From positions 1 to 51,681 of the forward strand of contig NZ_NVWY01000017.1 of the NCBI RefSeq assembly GCF_002733835.1: a stretch of 51,681 bases of DNA, written 5' to 3'. The stretch is from Alcanivorax sp. (lineage in GTDB: Bacteria > Pseudomonadota > Gammaproteobacteria > Pseudomonadales > Alcanivoracaceae). The position numbers were made by a program, and so were the translations under genes. The notes under the pieces were generated by a model. The model had not been told where the DNA came from, did not search any database, and worked only from the letters and a program-made list of their open reading frames with translations. This document shows positions 18,395 through 27,145 of the stretch, piece by piece. Each line of letters starts with the position of its first letter. Position 1 is the stretch's first letter.

Positions 18395-18583
18395 ATGATC
18401 GATCCGAATTTGCTGGATATTCTGGTTTGCCCGGTGAGCAAAGCGCCGCTGATCTACGATGAGACGTCGGCTGAACTGAAGTGCAAGGCCAGTGGCCTGG
18501 CCTACCCGGTACGCGATGGCATTCCTGTCATGCTGGAAGAGCAAGCTCGCACCATGGGTGATGAGGAAGCTCAATCACTGTAG
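18395..18583 (+). CDS. Trm112/YcaR family small protein
   Basis: A 62-residue protein with the Trm112-like pattern: N-terminal [14 protein letters not shown], a middle strand [20 protein letters not shown] and an acidic tail. Only one Cys of each usual zinc pair is left (Cys12 and Cys30). Bacterial members are often encoded next to lipid A or CMP-KDO genes (ycaR with kdsB) and are thought to help partner enzymes; here it stands before pldA instead. RBS AAGGAA, ATG at 18395. Confidence 0.9.
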   Translation: MIDPNLLDILVCPVSKAPLIYDETSAELKCKASGLAYPVRDGIPVMLEEQARTMGDEEAQSL

Positions 18584-18621
18584 CGTCCCACTCATAACTC
18601 TTCGCCACAGGAAGGCCTTTT

Positions 18622-19659
18622 ATGCATAAGCGGCTTTGTTTCGCCCTGGCGCTGGCCAGCTCCCCGCTGTTCGCACAGGAGTCCGTCGATAGCGACACGC
18701 CGGTCCCCGATACCGCCCCCACCAGCATGACCGAAGAGCAAAAGCTCAACGACTGTCTGTTGCGCAGCGCCCAAACCGCCAACGGCAAGGTGACACTGCA
18801 GGAAATGCGCGGCTGGTGTACCAATGGCGAAGAGCAGGACAAGATCAGCGCCCACGAAGATGCGCTGCGAGCCAGGCTGGCACTGGAAAATACCACCCAG
18901 GGCAATCCTTTCGTCATTACTCCCCATCGCCGTAATTACCTGTTGCCCTACAGCTACTGGTCCAACCGGCAGTGGAACGACCCCACCAAGAACGACAGCG
19001 ATCTACAGCCCACCGAGGTAAAATTCCAGCTATCGCTGAAAGCCCCGATCAAGGAAAAGATCGTGGATGACATTACCTTGTGGATGGCATTCACCGGCAC
19101 TTTCTACTGGCAGGCCTACAACAGCGAGCTCTCTGCCCCGTTCCGCGAAGCCAATTACGAACCCGAGCTGTTCATTACCAAGCCCATCGACTGGCAGATC
19201 GGCCCGCTGGATTCCGAGCTGCTGGCGATAGGGTTCAACCACGAATCCAACGGACAGGACGTGCCTGTTTCACGCAGCTGGAACCGCGTCTTCATGAACT
19301 ATGTGTTCAAGACAGGAGATTATTACTGGTCTTTCAAGCCCTGGTATCGCATACCCGAAGATAAAAAAGATGATCCCACGGATACTCGCGGCGACGATAA
19401 CCCGGATATCGAGAAATACATGGGGAATTTCGAGCTGGAAGTGGCACACCCGTTTGGCAATCACGTCATCGAGCTGATGCTGCGCAATAACCTGCGTTCA
19501 GATAACAAAGGGGCGGGTCGTATCAATTACTCATTCCCCCTGAGCAAACGTTTCAAGGGGCTTGTACAGGTTTTCTCGGGCTACGGGGATTCGCTGATCA
19601 ATTACGACGATTACGAAAACCGTTACAGCTTCGGGATCCTGTTGACGGATTCACTGTAA
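18622..19659 (+). CDS. pldA: Outer-membrane phospholipase A (OMPLA)
   Basis: A 345-residue precursor with a signal peptide (MHKRLCFALALASSPLFA). The catalytic signature is GFNHESNGQ with His207 and Ser209, and Asn221 in SRSWNR; the His-to-Asn spacing of 14 equals that of the E. coli enzyme (His142, Ser144, Asn156). The remaining sequence is alternating strands of a 12-strand barrel, ending in a short hydrophobic strand. It is somewhat longer than E. coli PldA because of an N-terminal acidic region of about 70 residues with two Cys. It hydrolyses phospholipids in the outer leaflet under membrane stress. A hairpin separates it from the convergent redox cluster. Confidence 0.93.
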   Translation: MHKRLCFALALASSPLFAQESVDSDTPVPDTAPTSMTEEQKLNDCLLRSAQTANGKVTLQEMRGWCTNGEEQDKISAHEDALRARLALENTTQGNPFVITPHRRNYLLPYSYWSNRQWNDPTKNDSDLQPTEVKFQLSLKAPIKEKIVDDITLWMAFTGTFYWQAYNSELSAPFREANYEPELFITKPIDWQIGPLDSELLAIGFNHESNGQDVPVSRSWNRVFMNYVFKTGDYYWSFKPWYRIPEDKKDDPTDTRGDDNPDIEKYMGNFELEVAHPFGNHVIELMLRNNLRSDNKGAGRINYSFPLSKRFKGLVQVFSGYGDSLINYDDYENRYSFGILLTDSL

Positions 19660-19681
19660 GAGACGCTGCGCGCTGCACGCA

Positions 19682-19728
19682 TCATGCAACACGGCCAACC
19701 CGCATGGTGCGGAGTGCGTGTTGCATGA
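19682..19728. terminator. Hairpin between convergent pldA and DUF3570 gene
   Basis: Twelve-bp perfect arms TCATGCAACACG and CGTGTTGCATGA enclose a loop with a nested CCGCA/TGCGG stem. No T-run follows, so it may act as a weak or rho-aided terminator or as an mRNA-end stabiliser for both genes. Confidence 0.6.
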
Positions 19729-19734
19729 CAGCAC

Positions 19735-20862
19735 CTAATACCAGAGCGTAAACAGCAGCCGGGTTACGGTGGCATCAAAGCTGTATAAAGGCTCAGTACC
19801 GGGGGTGGTCTGTACCCGGATATCGCGGAAGTTATCGTAATCGAAGCTGAAGCGGTCCACCCATAGATGCAGGCCGGCTTTATCGATGGTGCCCCAGTTC
19901 GGTTTGCTGAACTGAAAACCCACCCCCATTCCGATCACCGTGGACGAAAACTCACTCAGCTCCTTGTCACGGGCCAAAAAGTTCTGGGCATTCTGAAACG
20001 GGAACAAATCCGCATAGAAATCCGCGTCACCCTGCTGATAGCTTCGGTAGCGGGTTTCCACGGTCCAGCGCTGGCCGATGGGTTGAATGAGCTGAAGCTG
20101 CCAGCTATTGGCATCCACGCCCCAGGAATCGCTATAAAGTCGATATTCCCCGTGCAACCCGGCACGCCATGGCAGGTAATACGACAACCGGATCGCCGTG
20201 GCTTCACTGGTACGGGTATTGGGGTAGCGCTCCGGTTCAAAGCTGTAGCTGTTGGGGGAAGTCAGGTAACGCACAGAGCGGTAAGGGTTATTCAGGTAGC
20301 CTTCATCGGTAATCAACTCATGGCCGATGCTACCGATCAGGTTTTTCGTCAGCACCTGACTCAAGCCGATCCGAAAGTGTTGCCGGTCCGCCTCCTCGGC
20401 AAAGCTGTTGTCACCGGTACGGAAGACTTCATCCCACCCTTTTGAGTAACCCAGGCTCAACGTGGTCAGGTCACCAAAAAAATCCTGACTCATATCGAAA
20501 TGCACCGAGTTGGCCTCAAAATCATTTTCTTCACTGTTGCCGTAGCTCAGTGAATAAATGGCTTTGCCCGCCAGGTAATCAATGCCGACACTTTTTTCGG
20601 TGCGTTCTTCTGAATAAGGGCTGGCGCTGGTCACCACATCAATGGAAGCCGCCGACACCTTGTCCACATAGTAATTGGCACGCACCGACACTTTATCCGC
20701 AAAGGACTTGCGCACCAGCACTGACGGCCCCTTGATCTCCATGCCGCCGCCATCGTATTGATGATGCAATATGTCCAGTCGATCCTCCGGCAATACCGCT
20801 GCCAGCGCACTGGCCGTCAGCAGCCAAAGCCCCCCGACTCGCAGCCCCCACATCAGTTGCAT
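19735..20862 (-). CDS. DUF3570 outer-membrane protein, candidate flavinylation target
   Basis: A 375-residue protein with a signal peptide (cleaved near LAA-VLPEDRLD) and a barrel-like remainder of alternating aromatic strands ending in LLFTLWY. It fits DUF3570: GPSVLVRKSFADKVSVRANYYVDKVSAASIDVV and PYSEERTE are the family's conserved start. Within it, D67-KVSAAS73 and D75-VVTSAS81 both fit the ApbE target pattern D-x-x-[ST]-x-A-[ST], so covalent FMN on Ser73 or Ser81 is possible. The ATG at 20862 follows GGAGG and overlaps the DUF4266 gene by 10 bp. It is the last gene of the left arm. Family function is unknown. Confidence 0.88.
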   Translation of the reverse strand: MQLMWGLRVGGLWLLTASALAAVLPEDRLDILHHQYDGGGMEIKGPSVLVRKSFADKVSVRANYYVDKVSAASIDVVTSASPYSEERTEKSVGIDYLAGKAIYSLSYGNSEENDFEANSVHFDMSQDFFGDLTTLSLGYSKGWDEVFRTGDNSFAEEADRQHFRIGLSQVLTKNLIGSIGHELITDEGYLNNPYRSVRYLTSPNSYSFEPERYPNTRTSEATAIRLSYYLPWRAGLHGEYRLYSDSWGVDANSWQLQLIQPIGQRWTVETRYRSYQQGDADFYADLFPFQNAQNFLARDKELSEFSSTVIGMGVGFQFSKPNWGTIDKAGLHLWVDRFSFDYDNFRDIRVQTTPGTEPLYSFDATVTRLLFTLWY

Positions 20863-21095
20863 CCACAGCCTCCACCGGCACTGCCTTCTGCACCGCGCAT
20901 GGCTTCACGGGCCTGATGCACATGGTGCATGTAGTTATCTGCCGCCGGGTTGGCCGCCGGGTTCATCACCGGATCGGCCAACCGGGCACGCTCGTAAGGC
21001 TTGAGCCAGGGCTGCACGGATGAACAGCCGCTGCTCAGGGCGGCTGCAATCAACAGGGAAATCAGCGCTGTCTGTGGCAGGATTCGCTGTCGCAT
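20853..21095 (-). CDS. DUF4266 small lipoprotein
   Basis: An 80-residue protein with a lipobox (LSSGC, Cys24) and the family's closing GGGCGCN. The core VQPWLKPYERARLADPVMNP and the HVHQAREAMRG segment match the DUF4266 pattern. From memory, DUF4266 genes recur next to DUF3570, TlpA-like and ApbE genes, as here. Two Cys in the last four residues could bind metal or be a substrate of the adjacent thioredoxin. Its ATG overlaps the TAA of the thioredoxin gene (TAATG), so translation is coupled. Confidence 0.88.
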   Translation of the reverse strand: MRQRILPQTALISLLIAAALSSGCSSVQPWLKPYERARLADPVMNPAANPAADNYMHHVHQAREAMRGAEGSAGGGCGCN

Positions 21096-21586
21096 TATTC
21101 GAGCACCAGTTCCTTCACCTCGGTCCGGTAGTGATCCATATAGCCGTCCTTGTAGCCACGGTGGTGATAGCGCACCTTGCCATTGCGATCGATCAGCACC
21201 GTGGTCGGCATGGCATCCACCTGGTAGGTCTCACTGGTATCGTTGGCCGGGTCGAACAGCACCGGGAAGCTCACGGGAATTTTATCCAGCAGCAGGTTGG
21301 CCTGATCCCGGTTTTCATCCAGGTTCACACCAAGAATGGTAAAGCCATAGTCCCGGTATTCCTGATAGAGCTCATCCAGCAAGGGCATTTCCGTACGGCA
21401 CGGGCCGCACCAGGACGCCCAGAAGTTCAGCAACACCACCGTGCCTCGCAACTCACTGAGCTTGATGTTCTCGCCGCTGCTGGATTTCAGGGTAAAGTCC
21501 GGCGCCTGGCCGGTTACATCAGCGCTCGCCCCCAGGCTCCACACGCACAGCGCGCCACACAGCACCCCCGACAGCCATTTTTTCAT
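21095..21586 (-). CDS. TlpA/ResA-type periplasmic thioredoxin
   Basis: A 163-residue precursor: signal peptide MKKWLSGVLCGALCVWSLGASA, then a thioredoxin fold with ASWCGPCRTEMP (the redox pair CGPC), a central insertion typical of TlpA (LGVNLDENRDQANLLLDK) and the cis-Pro loop VDAMPTTVLID. Such proteins keep exported Cys residues reduced, for instance heme-binding CxxCH cysteines. Here the likely clients are the heme lipoproteins encoded in the same cluster or the DUF4266 lipoprotein. The ATG at 21586 has GAGGGG upstream; a GTG 15 bp earlier is possible. Confidence 0.9.
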   Translation of the reverse strand: MKKWLSGVLCGALCVWSLGASADVTGQAPDFTLKSSSGENIKLSELRGTVVLLNFWASWCGPCRTEMPLLDELYQEYRDYGFTILGVNLDENRDQANLLLDKIPVSFPVLFDPANDTSETYQVDAMPTTVLIDRNGKVRYHHRGYKDGYMDHYRTEVKELVLE

Positions 21587-21669
21587 TGTGCTTCCCCTCA
21601 CTGTATTTACCTGCTTTTGTTATTCCGCTTCCGCTTTCTCTGGCGGCACCGTAGAGCGATCAACGATGA

Positions 21670-22338
21670 TCAGAAAAACACACCAATACCTGCCGTTAAT
21701 TCCAGGTTATGAGTGGTTTTGTCTTCACCCAGCACGTCCAGATTGAAGATGTGATCTTTCATGTCCACGCGCAACGCCATCCAGTCATTAATCAGCAAAC
21801 GGTAGCCCACACCCAGACTCAGCGTGAACTGGTCATCGCCGGCAAAGTCCGTCATGCCAGCTCCGCCCATTAAATACAATGCATTGTTGTAGGCACGGTT
21901 TTCCGACAGGAACGCCTCGCCCGGCAGCAGGTTGTAGCCCACGCCCACCTGGTAGTAGGTGTATTCACGCTCATCATCAGTGAGCAGCTGAACCCCCGCA
22001 TTCAGGGTTTCAAAACTGGTTTCCCCGGCCTTGGAGCGGCCCAGGCTGCCTTCCAGAAATACATCCTCAGAGAGGTGGTAATCCAGCCGCACGCCCAGCA
22101 CCGGGTCACTGCCGAAATCCTCAATGGAGAGGATGCCGGTATAGAGGCCGATCTCGAAATTTTCCGCATCGATGTCCGCCTCTTTGATATGGCGGCGCTC
22201 GATACGCGGATCGAGCACGGATTCCGCATCCGCATCCCGAACGGTGGCCTTGTTGTCACCCTCTTGTTCCGCCGCCAGGCTTTGCAGTGGCAGCAGCAGG
22301 GATGCCGTTAAAACAATACTGAGAAACCGAGTTTCCAT
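21670..22338 (-). CDS. Outer-membrane beta-barrel protein
   Basis: A 222-residue precursor with a signal peptide (MET RFLSIVLTASLLLPLQSLAA) and an acidic linker, then about eight predicted strands from residue 60 on, ending in LELTAGIGVFF, a typical outer-membrane closing strand with terminal Phe. It resembles the small proteobacterial and myxobacterial outer-membrane barrel domain family. Its start overlaps the preceding SH3-barrel gene by 31 bp, so the two are probably translated together. It may form the outer-membrane anchor of the cluster's redox proteins; that is inferred from position only. Confidence 0.78.
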   Translation of the reverse strand: METRFLSIVLTASLLLPLQSLAAEQEGDNKATVRDADAESVLDPRIERRHIKEADIDAENFEIGLYTGILSIEDFGSDPVLGVRLDYHLSEDVFLEGSLGRSKAGETSFETLNAGVQLLTDDEREYTYYQVGVGYNLLPGEAFLSENRAYNNALYLMGGAGMTDFAGDDQFTLSLGVGYRLLINDWMALRVDMKDHIFNLDVLGEDKTTHNLELTAGIGVFF

Positions 22339-23069
22339 TCTTCCAAATTCCGGTTGTCGTCTTCCTGGGTAAACAGCACATAGCTACGGTATTCGCCGCG
22401 CAAAATAAAGCCCCGCGACAGATAGGCTTTCAGGCCAGCGCCGGCGAAGGCAAAGTTTTCGTCACGGTTTTCCGGCGTTACCACCGTGGCCCGGGGCTCG
22501 ATTTTGGCGCGCCCGGTACCCAGCATGACATAGGGAGAGACCCGCCAGCGCGGGAACATCTCGTGCTGCAAGTTAATGTCGATCAATTTGTTGTTGGCAA
22601 AGGGACCGCTGGCCTGGGTAAACATGGCTTCCGCAGACAGGTTTTCCGTCATCCGGTAGCCCAGTGCAAACGCCAGTGAGGTGACTTCATCCAGCTCGCC
22701 CATCAGCACCGACGCCTGCCAGTGCCCGCCCTGGAATGCTTCCTGCCCCAGGTTTTTCATCTCCGGGGTTTGCTCGCTGCCATCCAGGGTGGCCAGCAAC
22801 GCGTCGCGGGGCACCCAGCCCACCCGACCACGCACGGTGCTGACCTTGATCCAGCCGGCGCGGCGATATTCCAGGGTCAGCGGCGCATCACGCTCCACCA
22901 CATGAAACACGGGATAACCGCGGCCCGGGCCGCTGTGGATTTCCACAAAAGGCTCCGCCACCTTGACGCGCAGCGGAGCGATATCTGATTTGGCATCAGG
23001 CTCAGCTTCGGGCTCAGCCCAGGCCGGCAGCACCGCCATCAGTGATAACAGAATTACAACAAGGCGCAC
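22308..23069 (-). CDS. SH3-domain plus beta-barrel outer-membrane protein
   Basis: A 253-residue precursor starting at GTG 23069 behind AAAGGAG. After the signal peptide (ends PAWA-EP) comes a bacterial SH3 domain (about 30-95: VKVAEPFVEIHSGPGRGYPVFHVVERDAPL to GRVGWVPRDALL), then strands of a barrel of the same type as its neighbour, ending EWKLGFSVLF. Bacterial SH3 domains bind peptidoglycan or peptides, so the protein could tether the barrel pair to the cell wall. It sits between the HzsA-like lipoprotein and the second barrel. Confidence 0.78.
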   Translation of the reverse strand: MRLVVILLSLMAVLPAWAEPEAEPDAKSDIAPLRVKVAEPFVEIHSGPGRGYPVFHVVERDAPLTLEYRRAGWIKVSTVRGRVGWVPRDALLATLDGSEQTPEMKNLGQEAFQGGHWQASVLMGELDEVTSLAFALGYRMTENLSAEAMFTQASGPFANNKLIDINLQHEMFPRWRVSPYVMLGTGRAKIEPRATVVTPENRDENFAFAGAGLKAYLSRGFILRGEYRSYVLFTQEDDNRNLEEWKLGFSVLF

Positions 23070-23116
23070 CGGGTGCGTCTCCTTTCCAATACATGTCAGG
23101 GCGCGGGAAAGCCCGC

Positions 23117-25753
23117 TCAGTTTTCCGGCACCCGGAAGGGGTCGTTATACAGCTGCGCCCCCAGATCGATCCATTCGGCAAGCAAACGTTGCTCCGCCGC
23201 ACTCAGCCAGCCTTCGTGCACACCGCCGGCAGCGAAGCGATCAAAGAAACCGCCGGAGTTACGTGCCTGCCCGACCCGCAGGGTGGCGGACACGTTCACG
23301 GTCTGCGTGACGGGAATCGGGTTGTCATTGTTATCCAGAATCAACTCGCCGTCTTCATCGGTTTGGTAAACCACATTGCCTTCACCATCGGTGACGATGA
23401 CCAGGTTATCCACCAGCGCGCCGTCTTCCAGCACCAGCTCGTTATCATTGAACAACAATTCCCGGTAGCTGGTGGGCTGTTCCTGCTGATCCGGTGACGC
23501 CTCACCGGTGAGTTCCAGCTGGGCAGGCGGCACTTGCAGGGCATTCATGTCATCGCGACGGTTGTGGCACGACGAACAGGTGCCATCTTCCATACTGCCC
23601 CCCACATCAACCATCCGGGGCAGATCCCAGATCGGCTGAATATGGTCTTCATAGTGAATCACCGTCCGGCACTCCGGTTGCCACTGAGTCTGGCAGGCCG
23701 CTGTGGCGGGTGCCGGGGTCTCCAGATCATCATAGCTGAGTAATAACTCATCGGCCGGATCCGGGGCCGGATCGCTCCAGGCGTCAAAGGCCTGCATGTT
23801 GATGGCCGGCCATTCACTGTCCGGCAGGAAACGGGCCAGGGCCTGGGCCATGGTTTCCCCGGCATCGGCAAACGGCACCACATCGGCACGGCTGTTGGAG
23901 AACGGTTGGCCAGTGACCGGGGCGCCGTCATTGATCGATGGCGCCATGCCATCGGTGCGCCCATGGGGCTGTGGATTGTTGGTTCGGTGGCAACCCTGAC
24001 ATTGCAGTGTTTCCCCGGGGCGCAGGTTCAACCAGGCGCCATGGCGGCTGAACACGGCCTTGCCGTCGGCATCTACCAGCTGCAGGCCCAGCGGCGCATC
24101 TGCCGGCACCCGGGCTCGCACGGAACCATCCGGCTCCACCGGCACATAACCGACGATTTCACGCATGCCGAAGTTGGCTGACCGACCAAACTGGGCGCCG
24201 CTGATATCGCGTACGTCTTCGTTGGGGATCAGCACGCCTTTGGTGATGCGCAGGAAGCGCACCCGTCGCTGGTCCGGCGTGACCTGAGCCGGATCACTGA
24301 AATCGGCAATCGAGTTGATGCCCGGCAGCCCCGGGTTCATGAAATCGGAAAAACCGCCATCCAGGTCGTACACGCTGCGGATATCGATACGTGCCATATT
24401 GGCATCGGCCAACGCGTCGTCCCGATCCGACTCCGGCACCACAGTGGCCATGCGACTGGCCGTGGCCACAGCAAGCTCAGTCACCCATAGCCCCTGCTGA
24501 GGCTGCACCACCGGCAACTGCGTTCCTTCTGATGGATTCAGAATCCACAGCCCGAAAGCCGGCTCGGCTTCCGGCAATCCCTGCTGCAAGTATTCGTCGG
24601 TGCAGGGGCGCAATACCGCCCCGTCCTGCAGCCGACACGGCGACCAGGCCATCAGGTAACGCCCGCTGCCATCATTCAGGCTGACCAGGTCCGCCATGCG
24701 TCCGGTCACAGAAATGGCGCCGGTGAGAGTGCTCGCCGGGCCGGGCAGCGACTGTTCCGCCTGCCCCGCCACCCTGCCAAACAAGGGGCCTTCACGGTTA
24801 ACGAAGTTGTCGATATCGATAGCCACCGGCTCCATTTGCCCGGCGGCGGTTTCACGTAAGCGGATGGCCGTCAGCAAACGGCCATCGCCCATAAACGAGA
24901 GCGGCATAAACTCGCGACGGGTATCGTCCGTAAGCGCATGGCTCTCGGCGCCGTAGAGGGGAGTCAACGCTGTCCCGTCCGGGTTCACCCGATACAGATC
25001 AAAACGGTTTTCATTGTCCTTGTTGTCCCAGCGCAGAAACACCACTCGACCATCCGCCTTCACCAGCGGCGCCACGTCGTGGCTCATATTGAAGGTGATC
25101 TGCTGGATATCCGAGCCATCCGGCTCCATCACATGCAGCGCAAAGGCGCTCACGTCGCGGCCTTCCTCAAGAGGGTAAAACTGGGGCTTGCCTTCATCCA
25201 GCAGACGGGCCCGGGCCTGACGCTGCCGGGTAGAGGAAAAGACAATGCGGCCATCGGGCAGGTAGGCGGGGTAACGGTCCTGGCCTTCTTCCGCCAGCAG
25301 GTCACTACTGATCAGGCGATGGATTGCGCGCCCCTGAAAATCGTATTCCCAAACATTCCAGGTGGGCTGCTCGTCCTCGTCCGCATCAGGGATCTCCGGC
25401 GCCCGGGCAGCAAAAAGCAACCGGGTTCCATCCGGGCTCACGCTGAGATCGCGAATATCGTGACCAGCCCCCAGCCGCGCGGTGGTCACATCCCGGGCCT
25501 GAGCCCGGGCCGAGGCACTGTCGCGCACCATCAACCGGGCACCGGCCTGGAAAACCGCCGGCTCTTCCAGGGTCTCCTGCGCCATCGCGTCCATGTCCGT
25601 CTGGGGCGGCGGGGTCCGCTGCACATAGGCCACCGGGATCTCGGTCACGGTCGGATCTTTTGCCTGCTCACTGCCATCCAGGCCCCCGCAGCCACCCAGC
25701 GCTGCCAGCATCCCCAGCAGGCTGAGCCCCCCAATACGCTTTATTATTTTCAC
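23117..25753 (-). CDS. HzsA-like diheme lipoprotein with TolB-type propeller
   Basis: An 878-residue lipoprotein beginning at GTG 25753; lipobox LAALGGC. Residues about 80-330 hold repeated SPDGTRLLF, LPDGRIVFSS and EPDGSDIQQI motifs of a TolB/PD40-type propeller. Two c-type heme sites follow: C585-QGC-H589 and C726-SSC-H730. This layout resembles proteins annotated as related to the hydrazine synthase alpha subunit, but with only two hemes and no anammox context, so hydrazine chemistry is not implied. It is the first gene of the left arm, 213 bp from the divergent right arm, and the likely electron carrier or catalytic subunit of the system. Confidence 0.8.
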   Translation of the reverse strand: MKIIKRIGGLSLLGMLAALGGCGGLDGSEQAKDPTVTEIPVAYVQRTPPPQTDMDAMAQETLEEPAVFQAGARLMVRDSASARAQARDVTTARLGAGHDIRDLSVSPDGTRLLFAARAPEIPDADEDEQPTWNVWEYDFQGRAIHRLISSDLLAEEGQDRYPAYLPDGRIVFSSTRQRQARARLLDEGKPQFYPLEEGRDVSAFALHVMEPDGSDIQQITFNMSHDVAPLVKADGRVVFLRWDNKDNENRFDLYRVNPDGTALTPLYGAESHALTDDTRREFMPLSFMGDGRLLTAIRLRETAAGQMEPVAIDIDNFVNREGPLFGRVAGQAEQSLPGPASTLTGAISVTGRMADLVSLNDGSGRYLMAWSPCRLQDGAVLRPCTDEYLQQGLPEAEPAFGLWILNPSEGTQLPVVQPQQGLWVTELAVATASRMATVVPESDRDDALADANMARIDIRSVYDLDGGFSDFMNPGLPGINSIADFSDPAQVTPDQRRVRFLRITKGVLIPNEDVRDISGAQFGRSANFGMREIVGYVPVEPDGSVRARVPADAPLGLQLVDADGKAVFSRHGAWLNLRPGETLQCQGCHRTNNPQPHGRTDGMAPSINDGAPVTGQPFSNSRADVVPFADAGETMAQALARFLPDSEWPAINMQAFDAWSDPAPDPADELLLSYDDLETPAPATAACQTQWQPECRTVIHYEDHIQPIWDLPRMVDVGGSMEDGTCSSCHNRRDDMNALQVPPAQLELTGEASPDQQEQPTSYRELLFNDNELVLEDGALVDNLVIVTDGEGNVVYQTDEDGELILDNNDNPIPVTQTVNVSATLRVGQARNSGGFFDRFAAGGVHEGWLSAAEQRLLAEWIDLGAQLYNDPFRVPEN

Positions 25754-25966
25754 CCGTTCATCCGTATTTCGTAGGTTTACATCAGTATCCCGAATATCTT
25801 CTTAAATTTCTGGGCGTCACTTCACAGAGAGTGACGCAGAATGTCATACAGAATACTCACGGGATACGGGAAATCGGTTAAACGGTAATAGCATTATCAC
25901 TACTGGCTTGCCGGCGGCCACCTTAGGCGGCTGCGGCGCTCATAGAGAACAACAAGGACCAAGCCC
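25754..25966. promoter_or_regulatory. Divergent control region of the redox cluster
   Basis: 213 bp between the two divergent arms. It contains the inverted repeat GCGTCACT-N8-AGTGACGC at 25814-25837 and AAGGA before the right-arm ATG. No known operator was recognised. Being shared, it probably sets both arms together. Confidence 0.6.
25814..25837. promoter_or_regulatory. Inverted repeat, candidate operator of the redox cluster
   Basis: Perfect 8-bp arms GCGTCACT and AGTGACGC separated by 8 bases. It lies 61 bp upstream of the HzsA-like start and 130 bp from the right-arm start. There is no T-run, so an operator is more likely than a terminator. Confidence 0.5.
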
Positions 25967-27142
25967 ATGAAAGGCTACCGGGGGATCATACTGATCGCGC
26001 TTGCCATGGTGGTACCCGCCACCGCAACGGCAAACAGCCGGGATCAGGCTCAACGCATCCACAATCGGCTGGCCGGCGTACCGGCCGATGCCGCAACGCT
26101 GACCGAAATGGCAAGCCTGATCGACAACAACCAGGCCGCCGCCGCCGCCGAGTTGGCCATGGACCATCCGGCCTTCTACAACGTCACCATCAAGCAGTTC
26201 GCCACCCCCTGGACCAACGAAGCCCAGGATGTGTTTGCACCGCTCAACGACTACACCGCCACCATCATCGGTGTGGTTCGTGACGACGTGGACTTCCGCC
26301 GCATCCTCTACAGCGACCTGCTCTATGTGGGCAACGCCAGCCCGGCCGCCTCCCCCTCCAGCAATGCGCATTACGAAGCCCTGGAAAACCAGCATGCGGA
26401 CCTGAGCACGGCACTCACCGAAAGCAGCCAGGCCAGCCAATACGGCACCCCCGCAGAAGCCGTGGCCGGAGTACTCACCACCCGTGCCGCCGCCAACGCC
26501 TTTTTTTACGCCGGCACCAACCGGGCCATGCTGCGCTTCACCATGATGAATCACATGTGCCGTGACCTGGAGCAGGTCAAGGACACCACCCGCCCCTCCG
26601 ACCGCATCCGCCAGGACGTGAGCCGCAGCCCCGGTGGCGACAGCCGTATCTTCCGCAACAGCTGCATCGGCTGTCACAGCGGCATGGACCCGCTGGCCCA
26701 GGCCTTTGCCTACTACGACTGGGAAGGCGAACAGGAAGGCAATGGCGGCCGCATGGTCTACAACAGCGGCAACGATGCCGACACCGGCACCCGGGTGCAG
26801 GGCAAATACCTGATCAACGGCAACAACTTTCCCTGGGGCTACATCACCCCCGACAACAGCTGGGACAACTACTGGCGCAAGGGCCCCAATGCCAACCTGG
26901 GCTGGGATCCGAACCTCCCGGGCAGCGGCGAAGGTGCCGCCAGCATGGGCAAGGAACTGGCCCACAGTGAAGTCTTTGCCACCTGCCAGGCAGAAAAAGT
27001 GTTCCAGACCGTGTGCCTGCGCAAACCCGCCGATGGTGCCGACACCGCCGAGCTGGCCAGCATGACCAGCAACTTCAAAAACGATAACTACCGCATGAAA
27101 ACCCTGTTTTCTGATGCGGCCACCTACTGCATGGGGGAGTAA
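25967..27142 (+). CDS. Exported monoheme protein, DUF1588-like
   Basis: A 391-residue precursor with a signal peptide (cleaved near TATA-NS). The motif C233-IGC-H237 followed by SGMDPLAQAFAYYDWEG fits the CxxCH-xxxDPxxxAFxxxDxxG pattern of the DUF1588 cytochrome-type proteins of planctomycetes and relatives. The rest is Ala/Asn-rich with no known domain. It opens the right arm; its stop is 3 bp before the LamG lipoprotein start, so they are co-translated. In related gene pairs this type travels with a DUF1501 protein, as it does here. Substrate unknown. Confidence 0.72.
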   Translation: MKGYRGIILIALAMVVPATATANSRDQAQRIHNRLAGVPADAATLTEMASLIDNNQAAAAAELAMDHPAFYNVTIKQFATPWTNEAQDVFAPLNDYTATIIGVVRDDVDFRRILYSDLLYVGNASPAASPSSNAHYEALENQHADLSTALTESSQASQYGTPAEAVAGVLTTRAAANAFFYAGTNRAMLRFTMMNHMCRDLEQVKDTTRPSDRIRQDVSRSPGGDSRIFRNSCIGCHSGMDPLAQAFAYYDWEGEQEGNGGRMVYNSGNDADTGTRVQGKYLINGNNFPWGYITPDNSWDNYWRKGPNANLGWDPNLPGSGEGAASMGKELAHSEVFATCQAEKVFQTVCLRKPADGADTAELASMTSNFKNDNYRMKTLFSDAATYCMGE

Positions 27143-27145
27143 CGG

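Noticed and set aside
23117..25753. Hydrazine synthase activity for the HzsA-like protein
   Set aside because: No other anammox gene and too few hemes; similarity is to the fold only.
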